A DNA stretch of 35,474 nt from Porticoccaceae bacterium (GCA_029246925.1 JAQWMF010000009.1:1-35474); one strand, 5' to 3'; shown: positions 10,545-20,736, counted from the first letter of the stretch. Numbers and translations are program-made. The notes: generated from the letters alone by a model not told the origin.

Positions 10545-10588
10545 TTGAATTGACTATTTCACAATTTTCGCTGAAATAGTCAATTTAA
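10545..10588. repeat. Perfect 14-bp inverted repeat (hairpin) between mltB and dacA
   Basis: aattgactatttca (10548-10561) / tgaaatagtcaatt (10572-10585), 10-nt loop, extendable by wobble/AT pairs; no T-tract after the stem. Confidence 0.8.
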
Positions 10589-10690
10589 ATGTATTCTGTC
10601 ACCTTCCTGAGCATATTCCTTATGGGAACATTATGGTGACTGATGTTAGAATATGGTCTTTAAAGTTTGTCTGGTTTGGTGTCCCTAAAT

Positions 10691-11866
10691 ATGTTGAAAA
10701 AAAGTTTTTTCTATTCGTTGGTAATTTTTCTTTGCTCCGGCATTATCCATCATGCCGCGGCGAAACAGTTTCTACCCGATGCACCCAAGATAAATGCAAA
10801 AGCTTGGATTATTATTGATGCTGATACTGGGTATGTGATCGCAGAAAATAATGCCGATGAAACACTGCCGCCAGCTAGTCTAGCAAAGATGATGACCACC
10901 TATATAACCTCAAATGAAATTGAGGAAAATCGTCTTAAAGAAGATGATTTGGTGCTTATTAGCGATAACGCTTGGGAATTGGGTGGCGCCAAGACAGATG
11001 GTTCAACGATGTTTTTAAGCCCTAGATCTAAGGTATCTGTTATCGACCTTATGCACGGGGTCATCATCCAATCAGGAAATGATGCCGCCATTGCACTGGC
11101 GGAGCATATCAGTGGTGGAGAGACGGCTTTTGCCGACAATATGAACTTTCAGGCGGAACAATTGGGTATGACAAATACCTACTACATCAATGCTACTGGT
11201 CTTCCTGCTGAGGGCATGGTGACCACTGCAAGAGACCTAACCGTTATCGCCCGAGCTATCATTAATGAGCATCCAGAGTACTACAGTATTTACTCTAAAA
11301 AGTACTTTAGCCATAACAATATTAACCAACCCAACCGCAATCGCCTTTTATGGCGAGATAGCAGTATTGATGGCCTTAAAACTGGACATACTGAAGAGGC
11401 TGGTTACTGCTTAGTAGCTTCATCTAAACGCCGTGGTATGCGATTAATTTCAGCCGTACTGGGCACTAAAAGTGACGAGTCCAGAGCAAGAGAATCGCAA
11501 AAACTGTTCTCTTATGGCTTCAGGCATTTTGAAACTAAAAAGATATACACTGTAGGTGAGGTAATTAAAGAAAATGCCGCCCTATGGTATGGCGAAGAAG
11601 ATTTCTTAAACCTAACAGTTGCCGAAGATATTACGCTGACTTATCCCAGAGGTGAGAAGAAAAATTTAGCGGCTGAAATTACTGTGGATAATGAAATTAA
11701 AGCGCCTATTACTGCCGGTCAGATTCTTGGAAGCCTTGAAGTCACTCTCGATGGAAAATCTATGATTAGCGTACCGCTGGTTGCAGAAAAAGATATTCCT
11801 CAAGCAGGGTTTTTATCCAGAATATTTGATTGGATTTTGCTGTTTTTTACTCAATTAATCTCTTGA
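10691..11866 (+). CDS. dacA: D-alanyl-D-alanine carboxypeptidase (PBP5/6 family)
   Basis: Signal peptide MLKKSFFYSLVIFLCSGIIHHAAA; SLAK, SGN, LKTGHT motifs; C-terminal amphipathic anchor. The ATG at 10691 is preferred over the TTG at 10667. Confidence 0.95.
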   Translation: MLKKSFFYSLVIFLCSGIIHHAAAKQFLPDAPKINAKAWIIIDADTGYVIAENNADETLPPASLAKMMTTYITSNEIEENRLKEDDLVLISDNAWELGGAKTDGSTMFLSPRSKVSVIDLMHGVIIQSGNDAAIALAEHISGGETAFADNMNFQAEQLGMTNTYYINATGLPAEGMVTTARDLTVIARAIINEHPEYYSIYSKKYFSHNNINQPNRNRLLWRDSSIDGLKTGHTEEAGYCLVASSKRRGMRLISAVLGTKSDESRARESQKLFSYGFRHFETKKIYTVGEVIKENAALWYGEEDFLNLTVAEDITLTYPRGEKKNLAAEITVDNEIKAPITAGQILGSLEVTLDGKSMISVPLVAEKDIPQAGFLSRIFDWILLFFTQLIS

Positions 11867-11876
11867 GTTAGTTATT

Positions 11877-12146
11877 GTGTCTGAAGATAAAAAACCGAAA
11901 ATAGAATTTCCCTGCAAGTACCCAATCAAGGTGCTGGGTGAGGCACATCAGGAATTAATTGAGCATGTACTTAGAGTAATGAATACCCATGCCCCAAAAA
12001 TTGCTGAATCGGACTTAAAAATCAGTCATAGCAGTAAAGGTAAGTGGCAGTCGATAACCCTGTTTATTATTGCAACCGGCAAGCCACAACTCGATGCCAT
12101 ATTTGCCGATCTTAAAACTAGCTCTAGAGTCAAAATGGTTCTCTAA
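11877..12146 (+). CDS. ybeD: YbeD/DUF493 family protein
   Basis: 89 aa; IEFPCKYPIKVLGEAHQEL start and ALYADLK-like C-terminus; dacA-ybeD-lipB order; GTG start. Confidence 0.92.
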   Translation: MSEDKKPKIEFPCKYPIKVLGEAHQELIEHVLRVMNTHAPKIAESDLKISHSSKGKWQSITLFIIATGKPQLDAIFADLKTSSRVKMVL

Positions 12147-12148
12147 AC

Positions 12149-12811
12149 ATGCCGTCAGGTACTCAAAAATCACGCCTAACAATTCGCCACTTAGGGCTTC
12201 AGGACTTTACTGTTACCTATGAGGCAATGAAGGCCTTTGTCGAACAGCGCGATGACAATAGCGGCGATGAAATATGGTTTCTTGAGCATAATCCGATATT
12301 TACTCAAGGACAGGCTGGAAAACCCAATCATATTCTTGAACCGGGCGATATACCTGTTATTAAAACTGATCGCGGCGGTCAGGTGACCTATCATGGCCCC
12401 GGGCAAATCACAGCCTATTTAATGATTGATCTTAAACGCTTAAAGATAGGTGTTCGAGATTTGGTCACTCTAATGGAACAAGCCATTGTCGACTGTCTTA
12501 AGCACTGGAATATTGAGGCTAGCCCAAGATCTGATGCGCCGGGTGTTTATACCTCTGATGGGCATAAAATTGCCTCTCTGGGTCTTCGCATTAGAAAAGG
12601 CAGTAGCTATCACGGTCTAAATTTTAATATCGATATGGATATGACGCCGTGGCAACGTATCAACCCCTGTGGTCTTGGCGTGGAAATGACTCAACTAGTA
12701 GATCTAGTTAAGCCTTCTCCTAGTAAACATCAGGTAATCGATAAATTAGCTGAACTGCTTCAGCTGGGTCTAGGTTATAATAGCTACCAGCTGGGAAACC
12801 AATCACTATAG
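12149..12811 (+). CDS. lipB: Octanoyltransferase
   Basis: 220 aa; [51 protein letters not shown] motifs. Confidence 0.97.
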   Translation: MPSGTQKSRLTIRHLGLQDFTVTYEAMKAFVEQRDDNSGDEIWFLEHNPIFTQGQAGKPNHILEPGDIPVIKTDRGGQVTYHGPGQITAYLMIDLKRLKIGVRDLVTLMEQAIVDCLKHWNIEASPRSDAPGVYTSDGHKIASLGLRIRKGSSYHGLNFNIDMDMTPWQRINPCGLGVEMTQLVDLVKPSPSKHQVIDKLAELLQLGLGYNSYQLGNQSL

Positions 12812-12837
12812 GCTCAGTATTAATCCAAGGAATTTTC

Positions 12838-13818
12838 ATGACATCAAATCTGGTTGATCCACCTAAGAGAACCAAACGACTTCAGCAGGGCGAAAAGCTT
12901 CGCAGTGCGGATAAGGTGGAGCGTATCCCTGTCAAAGTAATTCCCACGACAGAATACCAAAGCAAGCCAGAGTGGATGAGAATTCGCCTAAATGCCTCAC
13001 CTAGAGTCAACCAGATCAAAAGTATTCTGCGCGAGCATAAAATGGCTACCGTGTGCGAAGAAGCAGCCTGCCCTAATCTCCATGAGTGCTTTAGCCACGG
13101 CACGGCCACCTTTATGATTATGGGTGAAATCTGCACCAGACGCTGTCCATTTTGCGATGTGGGTCATGGCAAGCCCAACCCTTTAGATCAGGATGAACCC
13201 TTAAATTTGGCTAAGGCGATTAGTGAGATGGGTTTGAGCTATGTGGTTATTACTTCGGTAGACCGAGACGATTTAAGAGATGGCGGTGCGCAGCATTTTG
13301 CTGACTGTATTCGTGAATCACGCATTCTATCTCCAGATTTAAAAGTCGAGGTTCTGGTGCCAGATTTTCGCGGCAGAATGGATCCTGCTCTGGACATTCT
13401 AACGACAACCCCACCAGATGTGTTTAACCATAATTTGGAGACTATTCCACGCCTGTACAGGGAAGCTCGTCCGGGGGCTAACTATCAATGGTCTCTTAAG
13501 CTATTAAAAGAATATAAAGCGCTGAACCCAGCGGTTCCTACAAAATCAGGCCTTATGGTTGGACTTGGCGAAACTAAGGATGAATTACTGCGAACGCTGG
13601 ACGATTTGCGCGAGCACAATGTGGATATGCTAACGGTTGGACAGTATCTGCAACCTTCAACCAATCATCTTCCGGTTGAGCGATTTGTTCATCCTGATGA
13701 GTTTGAAGAATATACCGAATATGCTGAAAGCATTGGATTTTCTCAGGCGGCCTGTGGCCCTTTGGTTCGTTCTAGCTACCATGCTGATAAGCAAGCGCGA
13801 GGCGAGAATATCACGTAG
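12838..13818 (+). CDS. lipA: Lipoyl synthase (radical SAM)
   Basis: 326 aa; [13 protein letters not shown] and [13 protein letters not shown] cysteine motifs; follows lipB. Confidence 0.98.
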   Translation: MTSNLVDPPKRTKRLQQGEKLRSADKVERIPVKVIPTTEYQSKPEWMRIRLNASPRVNQIKSILREHKMATVCEEAACPNLHECFSHGTATFMIMGEICTRRCPFCDVGHGKPNPLDQDEPLNLAKAISEMGLSYVVITSVDRDDLRDGGAQHFADCIRESRILSPDLKVEVLVPDFRGRMDPALDILTTTPPDVFNHNLETIPRLYREARPGANYQWSLKLLKEYKALNPAVPTKSGLMVGLGETKDELLRTLDDLREHNVDMLTVGQYLQPSTNHLPVERFVHPDEFEEYTEYAESIGFSQAACGPLVRSSYHADKQARGENIT

Positions 13819-13826
13819 GGAACCGA

Positions 13827-14150
13827 CTACTCGTCGACCCAGACCTCTCTTAAAGGCTCACCAAAGTCATCGTAAATAACTTTTTTCTTGGGCCTTTTTG
13901 ACGCTTTAGCGGGCGCTTTAGTGATGCTTTTACGCTTTCTTTCATCAATCTTGGCAACTACATCATTCACATAGGTGCGATTTTTTATGGGGGAGGGGCT
14001 AACAAAAACCGATTTTGCTCTGGGCTGATCAGCGGGCTCCCCAGTTTCACCCTGTTGGCATTTCTTAATTTCACCCCCCTTCCCAAGAAACTCTTCGGTT
14101 TTTTTACGAAGCTCTCGACGCAGAGAATTTTTAGAAATGCCGTTATTCAA
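13827..14150 (-). CDS. Small basic hypothetical protein with SutA-like EEFLxxGGxI motif
   Basis: 107 aa; probable TTG start with AGGT 7 nt upstream; KTEEFLGKGGEIKK near the N-terminus, lysine-rich middle, acidic/aromatic tail VIYDDFGEPLREVWVDE; convergent with lipA (8-nt gap). Confidence 0.7.
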   Translation of the reverse strand: MNNGISKNSLRRELRKKTEEFLGKGGEIKKCQQGETGEPADQPRAKSVFVSPSPIKNRTYVNDVVAKIDERKRKSITKAPAKASKRPKKKVIYDDFGEPLREVWVDE

Positions 14151-14385
14151 TGAAGTAACCTGATTATTATGGCGCGATTGATCAGTCTAACAAATATCAT
14201 AAATTCAAACCATTAGATCGATGGCTTGCAGACAATGCTTTCATATTATTTACCTCTACTGTTAGGCTATAGATTCAGATATTTATCATTAATCTGGCTA
14301 TCCACCCTATTATTAGACTGTAATCAATATATCACTTAATGCTTTATTGATATAAAAGTAGTGTAAAAAGTATAAAAACCGCCTA

Positions 14386-14401
14386 TTTTTCACGTGAAAA
14401 A
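14386..14401. promoter_or_regulatory. 16-bp perfect palindrome in the hyp/ppa divergent intergenic region (candidate operator)
   Basis: tttttcacgtgaaaaa, self-complementary, about 54 bp upstream of a TATAAT box. Confidence 0.5.
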
Positions 14402-14432
14402 GGGCAATATTAAACAAACGCGCATTTTGGGC

Positions 14433-14460
14433 TAGTCAAATTTTAAGTGGCTGGTATAAT
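14433..14460 (+). promoter_or_regulatory. Putative sigma70 promoter of ppa
   Basis: TATAAT at 14455-14460 with a weak -35 (tagtca, 16-bp spacer), about 41 bp upstream of the ppa start. Confidence 0.4.
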
Positions 14461-14501
14461 CCGCAAACTTTTCTCTGAACGCAATCTATGGATTCTTAAT
14501 A

Positions 14502-15032
14502 ATGAGCTTTAATGACATCCCGGCAGGCAAGGATCTGCCAAACGACATCAACGTGATCATCGAGATACCAGCTAATCACGACCCTATTAAATACGAAGTG
14601 GACAAGGATAGTGATGCTATTTTTGTTGACCGCTTTGTTGCTACACCTATGTTCTACCCAGCCAACTATGGCTATGTGCCTCAGACTCTTTCTGAAGATG
14701 GTGATCCCTTAGACGTATTGGTTGTAACACCTTATCCAGTAATGCCAGGGTCAGTTATCCGCAGCCGAGTTGTTGGCGTGCTTAAGATGAGTGATGAGTC
14801 TGGTATTGATGCTAAGCTATTGGCCGTTCCACATAGCAAATTGACCAGAATCTATGATGACGTTCAAGAAATTGAAGATCTAGATCAACTACTCATTCAA
14901 CAGATTGCTCACTACTTCGAAAACTACAAGGCACTTGAGCCAGGTAAGTGGGTTAAAGTTGAAGGCTGGGATAATGCTGATGCGGCAAGAGCTGAAGTAA
15001 TATCATCACGTGAGCGGTACTTAGCTGAATAA
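14502..15032 (+). CDS. ppa: Inorganic pyrophosphatase
   Basis: 176 aa; [37 protein letters not shown] family I PPase signature. Confidence 0.97.
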   Translation: MSFNDIPAGKDLPNDINVIIEIPANHDPIKYEVDKDSDAIFVDRFVATPMFYPANYGYVPQTLSEDGDPLDVLVVTPYPVMPGSVIRSRVVGVLKMSDESGIDAKLLAVPHSKLTRIYDDVQEIEDLDQLLIQQIAHYFENYKALEPGKWVKVEGWDNADAARAEVISSRERYLAE

Positions 15033-15051
15033 TGAGCTGTGCTGCTTTAAT

Positions 15052-15088
15052 GATAAAAAAACCCGACCTAGTGTCGGGTTTTTTTATC
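15052..15088. terminator. Bidirectional intrinsic terminator between convergent ppa and rpoS
   Basis: gataaaaaaacccgac / gtcgggtttttttatc perfect 16-bp stem, 5-nt loop ctagt, T7 tract on both strands. Confidence 0.95.
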
Positions 15089-15103
15089 GGCTGGCAATTA
15101 TAT

Positions 15104-16006
15104 TTAGTTGATGTGCTGATCATGATCAGCAAAAATAACTTCGCTGGATAGCCCATTCTTTTTTAGCATGTCATTTAGCCGTCGAAGTGCATCTATTTGA
15201 ATCTGTCTAACCCGCTCACGTGTCAAACCAACCTCGCGGCCAACTTGGTCTAGGGTTTCCTGTTGATGATTGAGTAATCCAAATCGTCGTACAACAACTT
15301 GACGTTGTTTTTCAGGCAGCTGTTCTAGCCAACCTTTTAGCTTATCAACCAAGTTATCATCCCCCGTCACTCTCTCGGGGCTATTGGATTTATAATCAGG
15401 AATGGTGTCTACAAACGATTTTTCATTATCGCCCACCGGAATATCTAGAGAGCAGACGGAGTCATTGAGTTCGAGAATTCTATTAACGGTATCGGCTGGC
15501 TTATCGACCTCATGAGCAATTTCTTCATAGGTTGGCGTATGATCTAGCTTCTGTGCTAATTTACGCGATACTCGCCGATAAATATTAAGCTCTTTAACGA
15601 CATGAACCGGCAGACGAATAGTACGGGTTTGATTCATTAAAGCGCGCTCGATGGTTTGCCTGATCCACCATGTGGCATAGGTGGAAAAACGAAAACCTCG
15701 ATGGGGATCAAACTTTTCGACCGCACGCATAAGACCAAAATTCCCTTCTTCAATTAAATCGAGAAAATCAAGACCCCTGTTGAGATAACAGCGCGCTATT
15801 TTGACAACCAAACGTAGGTTACTCTCAATCATTCGATGACGAGCGGCCTCATCTCCCTGCTGTAATTTGATGGAGAAAAATACTTCTTCATCAGCAGATA
15901 ACAGGGGTGATCGACCAATCTCTTTTAAATAAAGACTAGTGGCATCTACCGTACATGATTTTGAATGATTATTAGCTTTTTGACCAACTACAGACAGTTT
16001 ATCCAT
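15104..16006 (-). CDS. rpoS: RNA polymerase sigma factor RpoS (sigma38)
   Basis: [85 protein letters not shown]-terminal [17 protein letters not shown]; next to nlpD. ATG at 16006 with AGGAG is preferred over the TTG at 16015. Confidence 0.95.
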   Translation of the reverse strand: MDKLSVVGQKANNHSKSCTVDATSLYLKEIGRSPLLSADEEVFFSIKLQQGDEAARHRMIESNLRLVVKIARCYLNRGLDFLDLIEEGNFGLMRAVEKFDPHRGFRFSTYATWWIRQTIERALMNQTRTIRLPVHVVKELNIYRRVSRKLAQKLDHTPTYEEIAHEVDKPADTVNRILELNDSVCSLDIPVGDNEKSFVDTIPDYKSNSPERVTGDDNLVDKLKGWLEQLPEKQRQVVVRRFGLLNHQQETLDQVGREVGLTRERVRQIQIDALRRLNDMLKKNGLSSEVIFADHDQHIN

Positions 16007-16142
16007 AACTCGCAACTCCTTTGCAATTCAATAACTCCAATCAGCGAACAGGTGCTCGCCAAAACTTCCCTATTTTTCATAGTCCCTAATTAGATATTTC
16101 TGAAACAGTTCCAGTTCAAACGATAGTACAAATGGCAATACA

Positions 16143-16868
16143 TTATTTTATATAAGCCACAGGATTAATAGGTTTACCGTCCTTCCTTATTTCAAAATAA
16201 AGCCGTCCATTGGATCCTAATTTTGAGATAATCTTACTACCATCGACTACCTGACCTTCTTTAACCAAAAGCTTCTGGTTATGACCATAGGCACTTAACA
16301 AATAGTCTGAGTGTTTTATGATAACCAGTTTACCGTAATCACGCAAACCATCTCCCGCATAAACTACCAAACCCTGTGCTGCCGGTTTCACTGATGACCC
16401 AGCAAGTGCTTGAAAAATAATGCCTTTACGTAAATCTTTTGGATTATACGCCTCAATTATTTTTCCTTCGGTAGGCTTCTGCCAGCGTAGTTTTTTACCA
16501 CTTGGCTTTACCAGAGAATCACTAACCGTTGATTTTTTGGGATTGACTTGGGGCCGCTCAACGATTTTTGGTGCTGTTATTTTGGCCTGTGGCTTAAATT
16601 TTATCTTGGAATCTTTATCTAAATTTAATACCTGCCCCTTACGTAGTCGGTAAGGTTCACTTAGCCTATTTATTCGCGCTAGATCTTTAACATTAAAATC
16701 ATAACGCCAAGCGATAGAGTAAAGCGATTCTCCCTCTTCAACGAGATGGGTCTCAATCAACTGACTTGGCGGTTGCTCAAGATTAACAATGGGCGCATTG
16801 TAGGGAGTACAACCTTGATTTAAGGTTGCTACCAACAGCATTAATGATGACAGCCATATTCTCAACAT
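16143..16868 (-). CDS. nlpD: NlpD-like lipoprotein (LysM + LytM/M23 domains), predicted amidase activator
   Basis: Lipobox LNQGC; LysM HLVEEGESLYSIAWRYDFNVKDLARINRL; LytM C-terminus lacking the catalytic HxH (RLYFEIR); upstream of rpoS. Confidence 0.93.
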   Translation of the reverse strand: MLRIWLSSLMLLVATLNQGCTPYNAPIVNLEQPPSQLIETHLVEEGESLYSIAWRYDFNVKDLARINRLSEPYRLRKGQVLNLDKDSKIKFKPQAKITAPKIVERPQVNPKKSTVSDSLVKPSGKKLRWQKPTEGKIIEAYNPKDLRKGIIFQALAGSSVKPAAQGLVVYAGDGLRDYGKLVIIKHSDYLLSAYGHNQKLLVKEGQVVDGSKIISKLGSNGRLYFEIRKDGKPINPVAYIK

Positions 16869-16882
16869 CAGGTCACCTATAT

Positions 16883-17818
16883 CTATTTACTTTTTAATCT
16901 GAGGCTAACAATTTCAACTATCAGCACAACAAAAAGACCCGCTAAAAACAGTAAAATACAGGCGAGTGTTTGAGGGTCTTGTCCCACAATATTCATGTAA
17001 CCCTGCGGCGTTAGATTGACTGACCCAGTAACTAGTAGTTTTCCAGATTGGTTTACCATTGATGAGGCAATCTGCTTCCAAGGCCACAAAACTGACAGAC
17101 TACCTATCAAAAATCCAGACATAGTAGCAATCACTGCATGCTTACAATGATTTAACAGCCATGAAAGTACTCGACTAAACAGCATCAAGCCTATTGCACC
17201 CCCTGCAGCAAATGTTAGTAAGAAGCCCATCTCAACATTTACTAGGGCCTTAATAAATAAGGGGTATAAACCTAGTAGAACCAGAATAAATGATCCTGAG
17301 ATTCCCGGTAAAATCATGGCGCAAAGTGCAATACTGCCGGCAAAAAACAGGCTGATATAACCCCCTTCAATAGCAACTACTGGCGATACAGACAAGCTAT
17401 AAGCGGCGAGGATACCTGCACCTAATAAACAGACTTCTAGGCATCTTTTAGGCGGGTGTTGACGCAGTAAGTAGATCACTGAAGCAATAATTAAACCTAT
17501 AAAAAAAGACCACAACTGAAGCGGAAATGCATCCAATAAATAGTTCATCACGCCGGCTAATGTAAATAAACTAAATAGAATGCCAGACATCAAAATTAAC
17601 AAGAATTCGCCATTGATATGGCGCCATACAGCGGAAAACCCCTGATTTTTAAGTATCTTTAGGGCATCTAGGTTAAATGATTTAATTGAATCAATTAACT
17701 CTTCGTAAATACCGGTCACCAAGGCAATGGTACCTGCAGAAATTCCAGGCACTAGATCTACTGCACCCATGGCAACACCACGAAGAAATAATAGCAACTT
17801 GCCCTGTATGGATTTCAT
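16883..17818 (-). CDS. popT: DUF368 family membrane protein (PopT-type polyprenyl-phosphate translocase)
   Basis: 311 aa polytopic; GVAMGAVDLVPGISAGTIALVTGIYEELI and ILPGISGSFILVLLGLY, the duplicated PGISxGT/S motif of DUF368. Confidence 0.9.
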   Translation of the reverse strand: MKSIQGKLLLFLRGVAMGAVDLVPGISAGTIALVTGIYEELIDSIKSFNLDALKILKNQGFSAVWRHINGEFLLILMSGILFSLFTLAGVMNYLLDAFPLQLWSFFIGLIIASVIYLLRQHPPKRCLEVCLLGAGILAAYSLSVSPVVAIEGGYISLFFAGSIALCAMILPGISGSFILVLLGLYPLFIKALVNVEMGFLLTFAAGGAIGLMLFSRVLSWLLNHCKHAVIATMSGFLIGSLSVLWPWKQIASSMVNQSGKLLVTGSVNLTPQGYMNIVGQDPQTLACILLFLAGLFVVLIVEIVSLRLKSK

Positions 17819-17851
17819 AATTTATCTTACCAATTGAATTAGGCTGTTATT

Positions 17852-18523
17852 TTAGTGGATAACACCTGTTAATAAGGGTACAAATTTTACCTTTTCAATA
17901 ATATCTTCGTCGAACTCATTAGAATGACCAACACGCTTTATGACACTTAAACTTTGTGAAACTCCGTTGCCGATAGGAATAACCAAAATACCATTGGGTG
18001 CCAACTGTCGAAGTAGTTGCTCAGGAATTGCCTGAGGCGCAGCTGTGGAGATTATGCCATCGAAGGGCGCATTATTATTCCAGCCAAAACTTCCATCCGA
18101 CAAAGAGCTATATATATTATTTAATCCGAGGGCTCGAAAGCGTTCTTGAGCCTTTTTTAGTAATGGTTCTATCCGCTCTACCGAAAATACGCTGTCGACT
18201 AATTGTGATAGCACAGTGGATTGATAGCCTGAACCTGTACCGACCTCTAAAACGCGACGCAACGGACCAGCGCTTAGTAGTATTTCAGTCATTCTAGCCA
18301 CTATATAGGGCTGTGACAGGGTTTGTGAAAATCCAATTGGCAAGGCAGTGTCCTCATAGGCTCGATGCGCTAGGGCCTCATCAATAAACAAATGCCTAGG
18401 GGTCAACCTAATGACATCCAATACTTTTTGGTTGCTAATTCCCTGCTCTTTTAAGCGCTTGATTAAACGCTCCCTTGTGCGCTGAGATGTCATACCTATC
18501 CCAGCAAAATCAATCGAATTCAC
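17852..18523 (-). CDS. pcm: Protein-L-isoaspartate O-methyltransferase
   Basis: 223 aa; [42 protein letters not shown] and [18 protein letters not shown]. Confidence 0.96.
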   Translation of the reverse strand: MNSIDFAGIGMTSQRTRERLIKRLKEQGISNQKVLDVIRLTPRHLFIDEALAHRAYEDTALPIGFSQTLSQPYIVARMTEILLSAGPLRRVLEVGTGSGYQSTVLSQLVDSVFSVERIEPLLKKAQERFRALGLNNIYSSLSDGSFGWNNNAPFDGIISTAAPQAIPEQLLRQLAPNGILVIPIGNGVSQSLSVIKRVGHSNEFDEDIIEKVKFVPLLTGVIH

Positions 18524-18584
18524 CCAATGCTCCTAACAAAATAACTCTGCACAACTGTCGACCTAAAATTGTGTATTAAATATA

Positions 18585-19499
18585 TCACAGGCGCGTGATT
18601 TCAGGGCGAAATAATTCGGCAATTTCTCGCAATACTGCAGTGGCATAACTGCCATTGGGCAATTCAAAATTAAATTCAAATTGATCCTTAGCTAGCTGCT
18701 TATAACAAAATTTATTGGGCTGTAGAATGAATGAACGACGCTGTTGCTTTAATCCTGCATGCTCCAAGGCATGACACCAACTGGACCATTCGCTGAGCAG
18801 CTGCTGTTCATGCTTAGCAAAATCGCCTTCTGTTGCAGATCGCCCTCTGCCCCAGAGTGCGCCTGTATCTGCAAAATCTACAGCGCCAATCGTTAAATAA
18901 CAATCTAAGAGAAGATTAAATAACCATGACCGTGCAGCAGATAGATAAATACCTGTGCCATGACGATTACCTTTGAGTTTTCCCTGTTCAATTAGCTCAT
19001 TAGCTTTAACTAGGTTATTCGCATCCCAACCAAATCGTTGCTCGGCGAAATAATTAGGTACGCCCGCGTTTTGAATTAACTCAAGTCTTTGAAAAAGCGT
19101 AGCGGGATCAATATTAAAATCTCGCAACACAATAGAAAATCTATTGCCCGCATGCATTCCCCTTCTTAATTTTTTGTTATGGCGAGCACTTGTGAGTATC
19201 TGAAAGTCTGCATGGGTTAATTGATCAAGTTCAATGCTGCCCCCAGGAAGATGCAGGCTAAACCACTGAGTCGTCACTGCAAAGCGGTCTTTCATGCCGC
19301 AAAAACCTACTGCCCTTCGATCTATACCTGCCAATTCTGCTAGAAGACCTGCCACCCATTGGGTATTTTGGTCGCGCTTTTTGATATGAAGTAGTAAATG
19401 CTCTCCCTCATTTGCAGGTTGGAAATCAATGACTTCATCGACAATAAAATCTTCTGGGCAGTTGCGAAAACTGGCTGTTGTCAGTGGTTCGCCATGCAT
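18585..19499 (-). CDS. truD: tRNA pseudouridine(13) synthase
   Basis: 304 aa; VGFCGMKDRFAVTTQWFSL, FAEQRFGWDANNL, LWGRGRSATEGDFAKHE motifs. Confidence 0.96.
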   Translation of the reverse strand: MHGEPLTTASFRNCPEDFIVDEVIDFQPANEGEHLLLHIKKRDQNTQWVAGLLAELAGIDRRAVGFCGMKDRFAVTTQWFSLHLPGGSIELDQLTHADFQILTSARHNKKLRRGMHAGNRFSIVLRDFNIDPATLFQRLELIQNAGVPNYFAEQRFGWDANNLVKANELIEQGKLKGNRHGTGIYLSAARSWLFNLLLDCYLTIGAVDFADTGALWGRGRSATEGDFAKHEQQLLSEWSSWCHALEHAGLKQQRRSFILQPNKFCYKQLAKDQFEFNFELPNGSYATAVLREIAELFRPEITRL

Positions 19500-19542
19500 T
19501 CTTTTGAGCTTATCAAACCCATAAAGATCCGAACTGATAAGC

Positions 19543-20022
19543 CTAGACCTCTTTCGCGGTCAACAACACCACCGCATAACAGGCTATGCCCTCACCGCGA
19601 CCCGTAAACCCTAACCTTTCAGTGGTGGTCGCTTTGATATTTAGCTGATTGGCCGTACAACGAAGGTCCTGCGCTAAATTATCAATCATTAGCTGAAGGT
19701 GCGGCGCCATTTTTGGCGCTTCGGCTACCAGCGTAATATCTGCATTACCCAACTGGTAACCCTTGGCCGTCATCAGTTGATAAATCTGTACTAAAAGATC
19801 CCGACTACTGCAGCCTTTATACTGAGGACCTGTATCGGGAAAATGATGACCAATATCACCTAGGGCAAGCGCTCCAAGTATCGCGTCCATTAACGCGTGA
19901 ATTAAAACATCGCCATCTGAATGCGCTACTAATGTGCGCTCAAAGGGAATCACTACACCGCCAATAGTTAAACTACTGCCTTCTCCAAAGGCATGCACAT
20001 CATATCCTTGACCAATACGCAT
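19543..20022 (-). CDS. ispF: 2-C-methyl-D-erythritol 2,4-cyclodiphosphate synthase
   Basis: 159 aa; [46 protein letters not shown]; 1-nt overlap (TAATG) with ispD. Confidence 0.98.
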   Translation of the reverse strand: MRIGQGYDVHAFGEGSSLTIGGVVIPFERTLVAHSDGDVLIHALMDAILGALALGDIGHHFPDTGPQYKGCSSRDLLVQIYQLMTAKGYQLGNADITLVAEAPKMAPHLQLMIDNLAQDLRCTANQLNIKATTTERLGFTGRGEGIACYAVVLLTAKEV

Positions 20023-20732
20023 TACTTAACCTCCTGACTTTTCATAATTGCCGATGCTATGGGTAAATCTTCCTGACGAGTAATTTTTATATTATCTCGA
20101 CGACCCTCTACATTTAGCACCCTAAGTCCAACATACTCAATCGCAGACGCTTCATCAGTGGGTATTATATTATTTTCTAAACAGGCAGCGATGGCATCTT
20201 TCAATACTTTGTATCGAAAGATCTGTGGCGTTTGAGCAAGTCTGTAATCAGCTCGATCAACTGTAGCCTCGATATGATTATCAGATCCAATTTTTTTGAG
20301 TGTTTCATCAACTGACGTCGACAAAATACCGCCAACTGGATGATTGCTTACCGCAGTGATCAATTGATTGATATCTTCTGATGTTATGCAGGGTCTGGCG
20401 ATATCATGAACTAGTATCCAGTCATCGTCAGAGGCTGATTGACTTACAGCAATGATCCCATTGAGCACTGAGTGGACACGCTGCTCTCCACCCTCTACCT
20501 GTTGGATTTTAGGGTTTTGAAGGGATGGGACCTGTGACCATCCATGCGATGCAATATCACAGGGAACAATTATCGCCGCAATTTTAGGAAGCGCCAAAAG
20601 CCGACTAAGACTATGCTCGGCAATTAGCTGGCCATTGAGCTCAAAAAACTGTTTTGGCTTATCTTCTGAAAAGCGTTTCCCTTGCCCTGCTGCAGGTACT
20701 ATGGCCCATATTTTTGAGGTAGATATAGTCAT
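20022..20732 (-). CDS. ispD: 2-C-methyl-D-erythritol 4-phosphate cytidylyltransferase
   Basis: 236 aa; [47 protein letters not shown]. Confidence 0.97.
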   Translation of the reverse strand: MTISTSKIWAIVPAAGQGKRFSEDKPKQFFELNGQLIAEHSLSRLLALPKIAAIIVPCDIASHGWSQVPSLQNPKIQQVEGGEQRVHSVLNGIIAVSQSASDDDWILVHDIARPCITSEDINQLITAVSNHPVGGILSTSVDETLKKIGSDNHIEATVDRADYRLAQTPQIFRYKVLKDAIAACLENNIIPTDEASAIEYVGLRVLNVEGRRDNIKITRQEDLPIASAIMKSQEVK

Positions 20733-20736
20733 CAGT

